From: Distichodus sexfasciatus
Taxonomy: Eukaryota > Chordata > Actinopteri > Characiformes > Distichodontidae
NCBI GenBank assembly: GCA_032718565.1
Contig: JAVGVS010000180.1
Coordinates: 658,501 to 722,500 of the forward strand
Length of the DNA stretch: 64,000 bases
Direction: 5' to 3'
Position 1 is the first letter of the stretch. Each line of letters opens with the position of its first letter. The translations under genes were made by a program, and so were the position numbers. Under the pieces are notes generated by a model, which had not been told where the DNA came from, ran no database searches, and saw only the letters and a program-made list of their open reading frames with translations. This document shows, one piece after another, positions 43,691 to 53,420 of this stretch.

Positions 43691-44002
43691 TTGGTTAAAC
43701 TGGATTTGTTAAACAAGAAAAATAACCATAAAACATACGGTACTGTGACTGCAAACTGTGTTTGCCTCATGTGTTTGCTCAGCAGTGTAACGTAACTTGC
43801 AAGGTACAGTATGTCTGTTAGGTATGTTAGATATGAAGTGGATTTAGTGAGAGAGTTATGGTATAAGAGGTTGTGGTTCGAGTCTGGCTGTGTCCTACTT
43901 TTAGCACTACCGCCATTTGACCTCTGAGAACCTCTATGATTACGAAATCATAAGTTGATCCTGATAATGACGCCAGATAGATACCCAAAAATATAATGTA
44001 AT
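43691..44002. other. Unique DNA, tRNA-like scrap near 43840
   Basis: GTGGATTTAGTGAGAGAGTT ATGG and GTGGTTCGAGTCTGGC at 43838-43890 look like a decayed tRNA-type A and B box, probably a SINE-head scrap. Nothing else is recognised. Confidence 0.35.
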
Positions 44003-44395
44003 ATTTACATTTACAGCATTTAGCAGACCGTCTTATCCAGAGCGACTTACAACAGTGCTTTGTAATCCACGACTGTTCTTAGACCTGTAAGCTATGTCAA
44101 CAACTGTAGTTAAACCAAATTACCGCAGACTAAGTTTTATACTTTAACGAAAAATGGGTTAGAGAAAATGAAAGTTCACAGACAGACACGTTAGTGGGGT
44201 TTTTTTTGATGGGTAAGACAACATAAATAGTAAGGGGTAAATTAACCCCCTAGATACTCTAAGAGGTGTGTCTTCAGACAACGTTTGAAGACAGCAAGGG
44301 ACTCGGCCGTTCTAACGGCAAGCGGAAGTTGGTTCCACCACTGAGGAGCCAGCACCGCAAAGTGTAATATGTACTTTTTAAAAAGTTTCAGCCCT
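44003..44395 (+). repeat. Retroposon-like repeat (CATTTAGCAGACCGTCTTAT type)
   Basis: TTTACAGCATTTAGCAGACC, CCAGAGCGACTTACAACAGT, GGTGTGTCTTCAGACAACGT, TTGAAGACAGCAAGGGACTC and GAAGTTGGTTCCACCACTGA occur in order. From memory these belong to one abundant fish repeat. Non-coding. Confidence 0.6.
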
Positions 44396-45000
44396 GTGAG
44401 GTGGGACAGGATAATTCAAATTATAGCTCAACAATTATTGGCTCTTTGTCTTGCTGCATAAGAGTTTGCTGTTATGAATAGCAGTTTTTTGGGACATTCT
44501 TTTTACAGTTAAATCAGACAATGTCTTAATGAGCGTGCACAGTTTCTAGGATCAACACCAAAATTTCACAATGTTCTTTCATGAGCTGTACAATACATTC
44601 TTTTAAGATTTCACTGGTGGGATGACAGCCTTCAGAAGGTCGATTTTTTTATATCATCATATCATCCGAATCCTCAGAACATCTGAATGCCTCAGGCCAA
44701 AAAAGGTAAAAATGTCATTAGAAAGGTCTAAAATATTTGTTTTCTTTTCTAACACAGTGCACTACGTTTTAGAGAATTGAAAATGCGTGTCTACAGTGAG
44801 ACGTTTTTTGGAAAACAGGAGCTGCACTCCTTGAGACCGATCCTCCTTAGCATTTTACACATGGCTAACACAGAGCACGTCCACAAAAAGACGCTACACT
44901 TGCAAAGTCTACAACGTTCAACATTCTCACCTCTCCATTTTCACCATTCTCACTCACTAACATCCTCAGTGGTCTCGCCGCAGCCAGAGGCCAGATTTAC
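44396..45000. other. Unique DNA, no gene seen
   Basis: No family is recognised. The frame at 44777-45076 is His/Ser-rich and shows no recognisable domain. Confidence 0.4.
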
Positions 45001-45160
45001 ATTACATTTATCAGACACTCCCATCCTCCTACATTTTTCAGTCTCCTTGGATCATCCTGTGGTTCAGTCTTGTTAAGTACTCCAACTTTGGTTTTAGGAT
45101 CTCTTGGAATTCAAACCTTCAATCTCACGGTTTCAGCCACTCAGACCATTGAACGATCAC
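45001..45160 (-). mobile_element. SINE-C-like fragment
   Basis: CATTACATTTATCAGACACT and CTCTTGGAATTCAAACCTTC, CTCACGGTTTCAGCCACTCA match the SINE-C order on the minus strand (B-box-like GAAGGTTTGAATTCC). Degraded. Confidence 0.45.
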
Positions 45161-45213
45161 AGATACAGAAGAAATCATGAACAAATCTAGCACCCACTGT
45201 GTTACCTCACAAT

Positions 45214-45316
45214 GCTCTGCCTTAATCATCCCGTTCCACCTCCTCCAACTCGTGTCTATAAATGAAATGTATAGAAAGGAGTTGGAGGAGGTGGAAAGGC
45301 ACGATAAAGGCAGAAC
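45214..45316. repeat. Hairpin: inverted repeat with arms of about 45 bp
   Basis: Left arm 45214-45260 (GCTCTGCCTTAATCATCCCG, TTCCACCTCCTCCAACTC, TCTATA) pairs with right arm 45270-45316 (TATAGAAAGGAGTTGGAGGA, GGTGGAAAGGCACGATAAAG, GCAGAAC) over a loop of about 9 bases. The central 16-bp CCACCTCCTCCAACTC/GAGTTGGAGGAGGTGG is perfect. It matches no repeat seen elsewhere in the window. It could be a tiny foldback element or a pre-miRNA-like hairpin; neither is proved. Confidence 0.8.
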
Positions 45317-45423
45317 ATCCACTCCTACTGATCTGTTCTGGTACGTACTGTACATGTGAATCCACAAACAGCTCTCAATAAAGATCCTCTCGTTAACACA
45401 TATCCAAAACTGCAAACTATTAC

Positions 45424-45576
45424 CGGTACTCAAAGTCAAAGTAAACTTTGTCATCTCTGCTGCATACTGTGCAGATATACAGAGAGACGAGATGACGCGG
45501 CTCCAGTTTTTACAGTGCAATAAGAAAGAGGGAACAAATAACAAAGAACAAATAAGACACATTGAATAAACAATAT
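45424..45576 (+). repeat. Retroelement-like repeat, left part (split by TIR-A)
   Basis: CTCAAAGTCAAAGTAAACTT, GTGCAGATATACAGAGAGAC, GATGACGCGGCTCC and TACAGTGCAATAAGAAAG form the left part of a repeat whose continuation resumes after the TIR-A copy at 46206. Confidence 0.6.
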
Positions 45577-46201
45577 GTGACCCTCCACGGCAAAACCAGT
45601 CGCTTGTCGCAAATTTTCAAAATTGAGTTATTATGTTTTCATGAAAGGGCATAAATCAAGCTTCAAAACGATACCTATATCAAATGAACCGGACGACATA
45701 TGACTGAGATATCAACATTCAAAGGAGTCGGGTTTCTCCTGTCTGTGAGAAACGGAGAAATCTGCCTTTGAAGTTGACTATCAACGTAGCACTCACAGAT
45801 GCACAGACGCTCGGTGCGGTGCGTTTGCATTTACGGTAGCCTACGCTGCATTCACAGCCACACGGATAGTCTACCTACGTTAGGTTAACTGAACTCGGGA
45901 GACGAAGATGGATTCCGGAGAAATATCTTCACGCTAGTCAACGAGTGGATTTACCGTAAATATTGAAGTAGAAACTTTTAACATTCTGCTGGAATTGCAT
46001 TCCTCACCTCAAGAAAGTCACGTTTTTAGGATGGAAAGGGTTTTGCAGTGAAATTTATTCCCAACAGTACAGTATAGACCTTCCACTGTTTCAAAACACT
46101 AAAACCAAATAATCCAAAATTTTACCCCACGCAACATCAACGGTCGTTTTTCTCGGAAACCTCCGTTGCGACAAGCGACTGGTTTCACCGTGCAGAGTCA
46201 C
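45577..46201 (+). mobile_element. TIR-A miniature transposon, copy 5 (best preserved)
   Basis: The 625-bp reference copy. Ends GTGACCCTCCACGGCAAAAC and GCGACTGGTTTCACC...GAGTCAC. ATAT flanks both sides (45573-45576 and 46202-46205). Inner words: GACATATGACTGAGATATCA, GAGAAATCTGCCTTTGAAGT, AGGTTAACTGAACTCGGGAG, GAATTGCATTCCTCACCTCA. No open frame. Ends and flanks fit cut-and-paste transposition by a partner encoded elsewhere. Confidence 0.95.
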
Positions 46202-46640
46202 ATATTATAATAACAGAGTCTGTGCAGATACGGTTAGTTAGAAAGTGACCAGTTCAATGCAAATAAGTGGCGGCAGTGCAGAAATTGTGCAAATATTACA
46301 GCAGTGTTGTAGCAACAGTCATTGAGGAGGATTACTATTTCAGTCGTCTGGCATTAAATGTGCGCCAGATAAGCAGCAGTTGGAGTGATAATACTGTACA
46401 GTTTGTAGACATAAACATTTTCCTTAAACATCTTTCCTGAGACAGTTTCAGTGCAACATGAATGAGATGAGATGAGTCCGTATAGCAGTGTGTGCATCAC
46501 GGCGACGCTGAGGTGTAAAGTGCAGAGGTGCAACAGAGTCAGTTCACAGTCCGGGTGTATGTGGGGGGGAGCGTGAAGGCAGGAAGTGTGTTCAATAGTC
46601 TGATGGCTTGTGGGAAAAGCTATCACGCTTTTTACTGTCC
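46202..46640 (+). repeat. Retroelement-like repeat, right part (split by TIR-A)
   Basis: ATAATAACAGAGTCTGTGCA, AGTGGCGGCAGTGCAGAAAT, GTTCAATAGTCTGATGGCTT and GTGGGAAAAGCTATC continue the repeat begun at 45424. The last two words belong, from memory, to a common fish repeat. Non-coding. Confidence 0.6.
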
Positions 46641-47416
46641 TGTACTGTAGCTGTGTCTTGTTTAATATCTCAATGGATATCCATAAAAATGATCATATTG
46701 CCATATTATGGGGTCTAAATTCATTAGGGAACTGATCTGCCTCTAATTAGAAACCAAGCCTTCAAACTCGGACTCATGCACTTTGAGGAAAGGCAGCTTG
46801 TACCTTTCACAGAGCACATTCTGACCCTTTCTGCTTTATTAATGACCCCCCTGGTTAAAAGGCTCAGATTTCCATTTAGTTCAGCCCTACATATATTTAG
46901 TAAACCTCACTGGTCTGGAAAAAGAGTGGGCGGCCAAAGAGATACACACGGCACATGTGAACGGCTGATCCCTGATGATGACCTGGATTGTCATCGCAAC
47001 ATCTGAGGCCAAACAGCGAGCCCTGATTCAGGCTGTTTAACAATCCTGGCATCGATTTTCTGATTACAATTACGTGCAAAACGTAATGAGCTAAATGTCA
47101 ATTTCAGCTCGCCCTGATAGAGAAAAAACGCTTTCATTAAAAAGATGTTTAGTAGGACCGGGCAAATTCCTTATGAGCAAGCCTGGGGCGGCAGTAGACA
47201 GTTTACTGGTGCGAAGAGGCTCACTATTGCGATAATAAACATGCAGTGCGATGTCACAGGCTGAGAAAGTTTACATGGATAAGATTGGACTAAAGTGTAG
47301 AAAGGGAAAGAGCCATGTTACAGGATAGCGTGAAATTTTCATTGTTAAGTAGTGAGGGCTATCAGTAGAACTTGACCTGGAACTGACCCCATAAGCACAA
47401 AAACCAACACAATCTA
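46641..47416. other. Unique DNA, strong candidate conserved non-coding element, no gene seen
   Basis: 46700-47140 holds CTGATCTGCCTCTAATTAGA, TTTATTAATGACCCCCCTGG, TGATTACAATTACGTGCAAA and GTAATGAGCTAAATGTCAAT. Homeobox-type TAAT words are dense and no frame is convincing. Confidence 0.45.
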
Positions 47417-47531
47417 AGTGAAAGATTATTTGTCATTGTGAACACACCACAGCACAGCACACAGTGCCCCACAACGAAATGTGACCTTTGCATTTGACCC
47501 ATCCGTGCAGGAGCAGTGGGCAGCTAACAAG
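47417..47531 (-). mobile_element. SINE-A, tail half only
   Basis: AAGTGAAAGATTATTTGTCA to GGGCAGCTAACAAGC: the 3' half of SINE-A in reverse; the head half is missing. It ends 145 bp before another SINE-A copy. Confidence 0.88.
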
Positions 47532-47676
47532 CTTAGCATGTTATGAATTAATACAGTTACTTTGCCCAAACTTTTGCATACGACTGTATATTGCATTTTG
47601 CTACATGCTTTGTAAGATGTGCTGTTGACCGTCATTTTACATGCATTTTGTTATTTTTTGGTCAGAGATGTAAAAA

Positions 47677-47835
47677 ATGAGTGATTTTTGTCATCACGAA
47701 CACACCACAGCACAGCACACGAACACCACAACGAAATTCGTCCTCTGCATTCGACCCATCCGTGAAAGAGCAGTGGGCAAACCTGCAACCTTCTGATCAC
47801 GGGGTGAACACCCTACCGTTACGCCGCCAACTGCC
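47677..47835 (-). mobile_element. SINE-A copy with internal deletion
   Basis: Reverse tail GAGTGATTTTTGTCATCACG, then CCATCCGTGAAAGAGCAGTG GGC joined directly to AAACCTGCAACC; the GTACC middle is deleted. The head CCGTTACGCCGCCAACTGCC is intact, and beyond it 47836-47883 is identical to 30711-30758. Confidence 0.9.
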
Positions 47836-47883
47836 AACTTCTCTATAAGAAGAAATTATTGCACACGTCTTCTAATGTTCTAC
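47836..47883. repeat. 48-bp SINE flank identical to 30711-30758
   Basis: AACTTCTCTATAAGAAGAAA ... TCTTCTAATGTTCTAC stands beside the SINE-A head here and at 30711-30758 without a difference. Sequence diverges after that (CAGCTGT here, ACCTTGC there). It is not part of the other SINE-A copies. Confidence 0.92.
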
Positions 47884-48793
47884 CAGCTGTGTGAGAATCT
47901 GCAGAAACATTTTATTGTGATTAAATAAGGTTTTGGACTGAAATGTCCCTTTGCCAAAATTTCTTGGAGACCTTTTCATCTGTCTGTGGACATTTATGCA
48001 AAGCAGATGTGTCTCGCTCAGAAAAAAAAGTGGCTCACACCACCAGCAGAATCAGGTGTTTCGGCAGAAATGCGTGTAATATAATCTTGTACTTCCTTCC
48101 CGTTCTCCCTCCTCCATATGCACTGGCTGATAGGGCTGCTCCATCCATCAGCGCTTTAGCTGTCTTACAGATGCTCACTGCATAAATGATTAGAGCAAAA
48201 AAGCCCTCCGCATCCGTCTCTCCCCAAGACGCCATAACAAAATGCGTTGTTGTAATGTGCATTCATGTTGTTAATTAGCGGGACATTGTTCTCTCGTTTG
48301 GAGAGCTTTGCCGAACCATAAATCATGAACACAGAATGAAAATTACATAGGAGGGAGAATGTGGGTGTGCTGCCTGCAGTGCAAGTGTGAAGCTATCAAC
48401 AAAATGTTGTACCGTGCTACCTTTGGCCCTCTGCAACCACCTCAGGGACACTCTTCGCCTTTTGACCTTCACGATTTGACCTTCAGATCCTTTACCTGTA
48501 AGTCAAGTTACTTTGACAAAATGTAGAACCTTTTTTGACCCTTTTATGATCTCTTTTTTGGCTACAAGTTCAATTTAGGACAGATCTGGAAAGTCTTCTA
48601 GACTATTAAACACAGAATTATACTAGGAAATAATGCTAGTTTTGGTTATTAAACACATGACCCCTGAAACATCACCCGTTTCTCATAATGGAAAAATCAA
48701 AACAGTCCAAAAAATCTTATACCTAAGTATTTATAGGCACCACCCAAATATCAAATAGACAATCAAGAGTGGAACTGTTCTGCACGTCTCATG
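47884..48793. other. Unique DNA, candidate conserved non-coding element at 48060-48350
   Basis: 48090-48350 has CTGGCTGATAGGGCTGCTCC, ATAAATGATTAGAGCAAAAA, CATGTTGTTAATTAGCGGGA and CATAAATCATGAACACAGAA. AT-rich homeobox-like words sit in unique sequence without an exon. Confidence 0.45.
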
Positions 48794-49150
48794 GGGCGGC
48801 ACGGTGGCGCAGCGGTTAGCGATGCCGCCTCACAGCGAGAAGGTCCTGGCTTTGAACCCCGTGGGCCTTTCTGCGTGGAGTTTGCATGCTCTCCCCGTGT
48901 TCGCGTGGGTTTCCTCCGGGTGCTCCGGTTTCCCCCCACAGTCCAAAAGGCACGCACTATAGGTTAATTGGCGACTCTAAATGGGCCCCGTGAGGTGTGA
49001 ATGTGATTGTGTGCGTGTGTGTGTGCCCTGCGGTGTGTTGGCGCCTGCCCAGGGTTGGATCCCCTGCCTTGCGCCTGTAAATTCCCGGCCGGGATGGGCT
49101 CCGGTCCCCCCGCGACCCCAGCTGGGATTAAGCTGTTGGGATAAGGAATG
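48794..49150 (+). mobile_element. SINE-B copy, full length
   Basis: Head GGGGCGGCACGGTGGCGCAG, TTTGCATGCTCTCCCCGTGT, GTGTTGGCGCCTGCCCAGGG, tail GGGATAAGGAATGAG. The section after the B box (GGGTCAGCTGTAGGGTC) is shortened. Confidence 0.93.
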
Positions 49151-49340
49151 AGTACTGATAAACTGTGACGTTATCAGTTCTGCTTTCAGTGCTAGAGAAT
49201 CGATTTTATTATAAGATTACTACTGTGACGTTATTTTTCCAGCTTTGTCCCTGATTAAGACATTTTAGGACATTTTAAAACTCTTCTCTTTTCCTTTTCT
49301 TTGCGCCCAACGTTAAAGTATGTTTTAGTGAACATCAAAT

Positions 49341-49587
49341 GTGACCCGATCTGCCGTAATGAGTCGGAAGTCGGCGTTGTATTTATTTAGATAAGGACCG
49401 ATTATGTTGACAAACATCAAAAATATCGATTTTTCTTTTTTGGTCTTATATGAAAGAAAAGGTCTTCAAAATTAATCTGGTCTCCAAAAAAGAAAAATCG
49501 CTCTTTTTGTGATGTTTTTCAACATAATCGGTCCGTATCTAAATAAATAAATGCCGACTTCCGACTCATTACGGCAGATCGGGTCAC
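49341..49587. mobile_element. 247-bp foldback MITE, near-perfect palindrome
   Basis: GTGACCCGATCTGCCGTAAT at the left end and its reverse complement at the right end continue inward as GAGTCGGAAGTCGG, ATTTATTTAGATA, GGACCGATTATGTTGA and CGATTTTTCTTTTTTGG, giving arms of about 110 bp around a short loop. AAAT flanks both sides (49337-49340, 49588-49591). The outermost GTGACCC is shared with TIR-A. Its mobilising enzyme is unknown. Confidence 0.9.
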
Positions 49588-49591
49588 AAAT

Positions 49592-49831
49592 AAAGGACAC
49601 ATTTTAATCTCAACTGCATGTTAATTAGGGATAGGTACCTGTATTTGAGTAATGGAAATGCAGCAAATGTTAATGTAACCTTTGATAGTAAGATATGTGT
49701 GTAAAATTAGCTAGCCAGCTAACGTTACTTTTTACTGCCAGCTATAGACAGTCCAGTTCAGTTTGCTTGCCATGACAGATTCCTTCAAGAAATTCCAGAT
49801 TATATTTGGAAATCACCTTAAATAGCAGATG
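49592..49831. other. Unique AT-rich DNA
   Basis: Nothing is recognised between the foldback MITE and the split SINE-A. Confidence 0.4.
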
Positions 49832-49897
49832 GGGCAATTGGTGGCGTAACGGTAGGGTGTTCGTCCTGTGATCAGAAGGTCACAGATTCAAATCTAG
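49832..49897 (+). mobile_element. SINE-A copy, 5' half (split by Harbinger-like element)
   Basis: Head GGCAATTGGTGGCGTAACGG, GTTCGTCCTGTGATCAGAAG and a B box AGATTCAAATC. It stops at AAATCTAG, where the element inserts; the 3' half resumes at 50690. Confidence 0.92.
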
Positions 49898-50689
49898 GGC
49901 CCTCATTTAGCAATCGTTCGTAGAAACTGTCCTAAATTCCATCCTACGAATGAAATTTAGCACGTTCACAAGTCGAAAAAATCCGAATTTATCAAACGTG
50001 CGGAGACCAGTCGCATGCATGTTCGTCAGTAATCAACTGTTGATAAATCCCACATGTTCTTACTCAGCTGCACGTGCCCGTTCATAGTCATTTACATTCA
50101 GAAACGCCCTCAATTGACCATATTTGGTAACATCACATCCTCTAAAAACCATGCAGAAAATAATAATTTTTTTCCAGAAAATAACGGCCATAAGATTTAA
50201 AAAGAAAAAAAAAAAGAAACTTCAGTGAAACTGAGATCGAGGTCCACGTTGCCGAGGTCGAAATGAACCAAAAATTGCTGTTTGGTTCTCTCAGCTCCGG
50301 GGTAACCAATAACCAATACTGCCTGGGTGAAAGTGACAGAGGCTGTAAATAGAGTCGGGTCAGAGGGGAGTCCCTGTCAGAAATGTAAAAAATGGTTTGA
50401 CAGCAAACCGAATACGGAAAAACGTGTCTCGGCACACACACGGGACAGATCTGCTAGCGGGGGTGGACAGATCACTACTGAGCTGACGACATGCGTGGAT
50501 CATTGAGACTTATATTGCAGTTTCCCTGTTCTACCACTAGATTCTGTGCGCATGCATGGTCAGAGCCGTTCTTATATTTAAGAACATTTCTAAGTACAAG
50601 ATGGTAAACTCCACACTTTGCGTGAAAATGTTCTCACACGAAAAAATACGCACAAATCTGTGCGTAAGAACGGTTGATAAAGGAGGGCC
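49898..50689 (+). mobile_element. PIF/Harbinger-like element inserted in a SINE
   Basis: The ends are GGCCCTCATTTAGCAATCGT and, in reverse complement, GGCCCTCCTTTATCAACCGT. The SINE-A consensus at the break is AATC-CAG-GGCTGG; here TAG precedes and CAG follows the element, i.e. a 3-bp duplication of CAG with one later change. A 3-bp CWG duplication is known for some fish Harbinger elements. Inside is a broken Myb/SANT-like gene and no transposase. A small palindrome (ACGCACAAATCTGTGCGT) lies just inside the right end. Confidence 0.85.
50215..50506 (+). pseudogene. NAIF1/MSANTD-like Myb/SANT gene remnant of a Harbinger element
   Basis: Frame 1 from 50215 reads R-N-F-S-E-T-E-I-E-V ... E-V-E-M-N-Q-K-L-L-F-G-S-L-S-S-G-V-T-N. 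After a +1 shift between about 50312 and 50323, frame 2 reads W-V-K-V-T-E-A-V-N-R-V-G-S-E-G ... K-K-W-F-D-S-K ... K-R-V-S-A-H ... R-D-R-S-A-S-G-G-G, then E-L-T and a stop at 50504-50506. The spaced tryptophans and the K-K-W-F-D and G-G-G-(x)n-E-L-T signatures are those of the NAIF1-type Myb/SANT domain that Harbinger elements encode as their DNA-binding partner protein. A poly(A)-rich run precedes it. It is frameshifted, lacks a clear start and is a pseudogene. Confidence 0.8.
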
Positions 50690-50874
50690 CAGGGCTGGTA
50701 CAGTTTCCACTGAGGTACTCATGAGCAAGGTACCGTCCCCAAGCACTGCTCTCTGGGCGCTTGTTAGCTGCCCACTGCTCCGACACGGATAAGTTAAATG
50801 CAGAGGTCACATTTGGTTGTGGTGCACTGTGTGCTGTGCTGTGGTGTGTTCACAATGACAAATAATCACTCACT
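50690..50874 (+). mobile_element. SINE-A copy, 3' half (split by Harbinger-like element)
   Basis: Resumes at CAGGGCTGGTACAGTTTCCA, then TGAGGTACTCATGAGCAAGG, CACATTTGGTTGTGGTGCAC and the tail TGTTCACAATGACAAATAAT. Joined to 49832-49894 it gives an ordinary SINE-A. Confidence 0.92.
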
Positions 50875-51501
50875 CATTCATGTTGAAACTATCATCCACT
50901 GACCTGATTGTGCCTTCAAAGTATTGCATGCACTCCTCATCTTCATCCTCATCCTCATCGGGACAGTAGCCTATTGGAGACACATGCTATAAGTCATAGG
51001 TGAATCATTATGTAGAAAAACTATCCGGTGTTTTATTTTTCTTTTTTAAAGCTGGAATTATGAACAATCTCTCAAAACATTTAGGGAAAGTCCATTATTT
51101 TCAGAAAGAAAAATGCAGCGTTCAGCCGCTTAGCTCATTTGTTCATTTGTCGTTACTCCAGATATGTAATGTCTGCTCGCAGTCTGGAAAGCAATAAATT
51201 ATTGGTTATCTAAAATATGACTGTGGGTTGAAGATTAAAAGTAACTTTTAGCAAAGTGACTCCTCTGAGTATGCGCTGTGGGTACATGTATTCCTGATAT
51301 TTAGTACAAAATTCAGCATCATCAGAACTGTCAGTCAGAAATTCCCAATCTCAGTTTCAGATCATTTAGCGGTCAAACTAACGTAAAACAAGTAAGAACA
51401 GTTCATTCTGCTCTTACTTGTTTTGTTTCGTCTCCAAAAAGTTCAGATAAGTTAAGAATGCTGGTACTGGACTGCTAAACAGTACCGCTAAGAGTAGTAT
51501 A
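50875..51501. other. Unique DNA, no gene seen
   Basis: A CATCTTCATCCTCATCCTCA run near 50940 and nothing else recognised. Confidence 0.4.
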
Positions 51502-51869
51502 ATTCATTCACTCATTCATCATCCGAACCGCTGAATCCCAACTGGGGTCGCGGGGAGACCGGAGCCTACCCCGGGAACTACAGGCGCAAGGCGGGGAACA
51601 ACCCTGGGCAGGCGCCAACACACCGCAGGGCACACACACTAATACACAATAACACTCCCATTCACAAATTATGGAGGTCATTTTAGAGTCGCCAATTAAC
51701 CTATATTGCATGCTTTTGGACTGTGGGAGGAAACTGGAGCACCCCAAGGAACCCCCACGCGAACTCCACACAGAAAGGCCCTACAGCCGACCCGGGGATC
51801 GAACCCAGGACCTTCTCGCTGTGAGGCGGCGGCGGTGGCGGCGCTAACCACCGCGACACGGTGCCGCCC
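51502..51869 (-). mobile_element. SINE-B copy, full length with GGC expansion
   Basis: Reverse SINE-B, tail ATTCATTCACTCATTCATCA, CAACTGGGGTCGCGGGGAGA, head GACACGGTGCCGCCC. The usual GTGAGGCGGCAGCGCTAACC is expanded to GCGGCGGCGGTGGCGGCGCT near 51822-51844. A CGAGCACGGGGAGAGCATGC-type section is shortened. Confidence 0.92.
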
Positions 51870-52345
51870 AGCTAAGAATTGTAGTGCTGATAAAATCTTA
51901 ACAATACACACCCCTAGTTAAGACAGGTTTATTTTATAAAAAATTGCCATAATCACATTAACACCTTTTTCAGAAGCATTAAAAAATTCACTCTTTTGGT
52001 CTGAGAAGGCTGACAAAAGAATAGAGCATCATGGTTCAAAACTCAAAACACAATCTTATACGGTCAACAGACGACCCAGTCCATTTTGAGTGTGTGACAG
52101 GTGTGTTGTTTTCATAGAGTTTCCTTTTCCTTCAGATTTGAACTGCTACTGTAACTTGCACTAAATGGGATTACTCAGGTGTGGATGCACGAACAAAAGA
52201 GGATTAAAGTTTACTTTTTGGGGCGAAAAGAGTTGTTTCCAAGCAGTACCTGCAAATAGCAACCACACAAGCCAATAAAGGTCCTTTGAGGACTAAAGCA
52301 ATGGCGACAAAGAAGAAATGAACTTCCAGGCAATTTCTAAGAATG

Positions 52346-52376
<31 letters not shown>

Positions 52377-53417
52377 TTTTGGAGAAGGTACCACAAGAGT
52401 AGAAAATCCACAGTTGAGCTTCAACACAGCGGTTTCCGCTTTGAGCTGCTGAATGATGAAATCAGCCAGGGGGCGTTTCACAGCTTCTCATTTGTGAAGA
52501 AATTGATTTTTCTCCCTCCTATACGGGGTAAACGTGCTGAAAGGGGTCCTCCAGTGTACTAATCGATCGAGAGGGAGAGAGAGGGAGGGAGAGAGAGAGA
52601 GGGAGAGACTGCACAAAGGCAGTCTCCATAACAAACTTGGCATCCTGCATCCTAAACTTTATTGTTTCTGAGTACTAGATGCAGTTTCCCCAAAACAAAC
52701 TTTCCCAGTACAGCCCGTTGCCACCTTCTTGGATAAAACTCACATGTTGTAGTCACGTCCTTTCCTTCTTGACCTACAAGCCCCTATTACGTGACTCCAG
52801 CAAAGAGCTGAATGTAGCAGATGGTGCAGAAACATACAAGCGTCCCCAAACATACACCCGTGCTTGCTGTGAATATTCACCCTGCATCCAGCTCCTCATG
52901 GGTTATTCATACACCCAGAGTCAGAGCCTGTTAAACAAGGCCGAAAACAATTCACATGGTCTCAACTCTCACACAGTTAAACATGCGTAATATTTTAGAA
53001 CATGTAATGCCAACAGACAGACACTCACTGTGTCTCCTTTCAGGATTTAAACCACACAAGAAGTGAAATGTGAATTCCAGCGTTTCCAGTGACAAGCGGT
53101 GAGCCATTTGAGCTGTTTTATCGCACGATAGTAGTTGAGAATTCAAGATGGTACTGGTCACTTGCCACATAGTGTCTTTCGAGGGTAATTATGACAGCCA
53201 CAAATTTATAATGCATGCCATTATAAAGCTCTCAGTCTCATTGTCTATACAGAGCTCTCTCTATATATTTCATGACAGTTCTTTACAAACCTGAACACCA
53301 AACAGCTTAACATTACATAATACATGATGACATAAGTCACATAAAGTGCTATTAAAAAACATTTTTTACTATTTTCTACTTTTTTGAGCATTATCGTATT
53401 ATCCATACTATTTAATC
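51870..53417. other. Unique DNA with GA/CT simple repeats, no gene seen
   Basis: (CT)n at about 52346-52377 and a GA-rich tract at about 52570-52608. No family or exon is recognised. Confidence 0.5.
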
Positions 53418-53420
53418 TTA

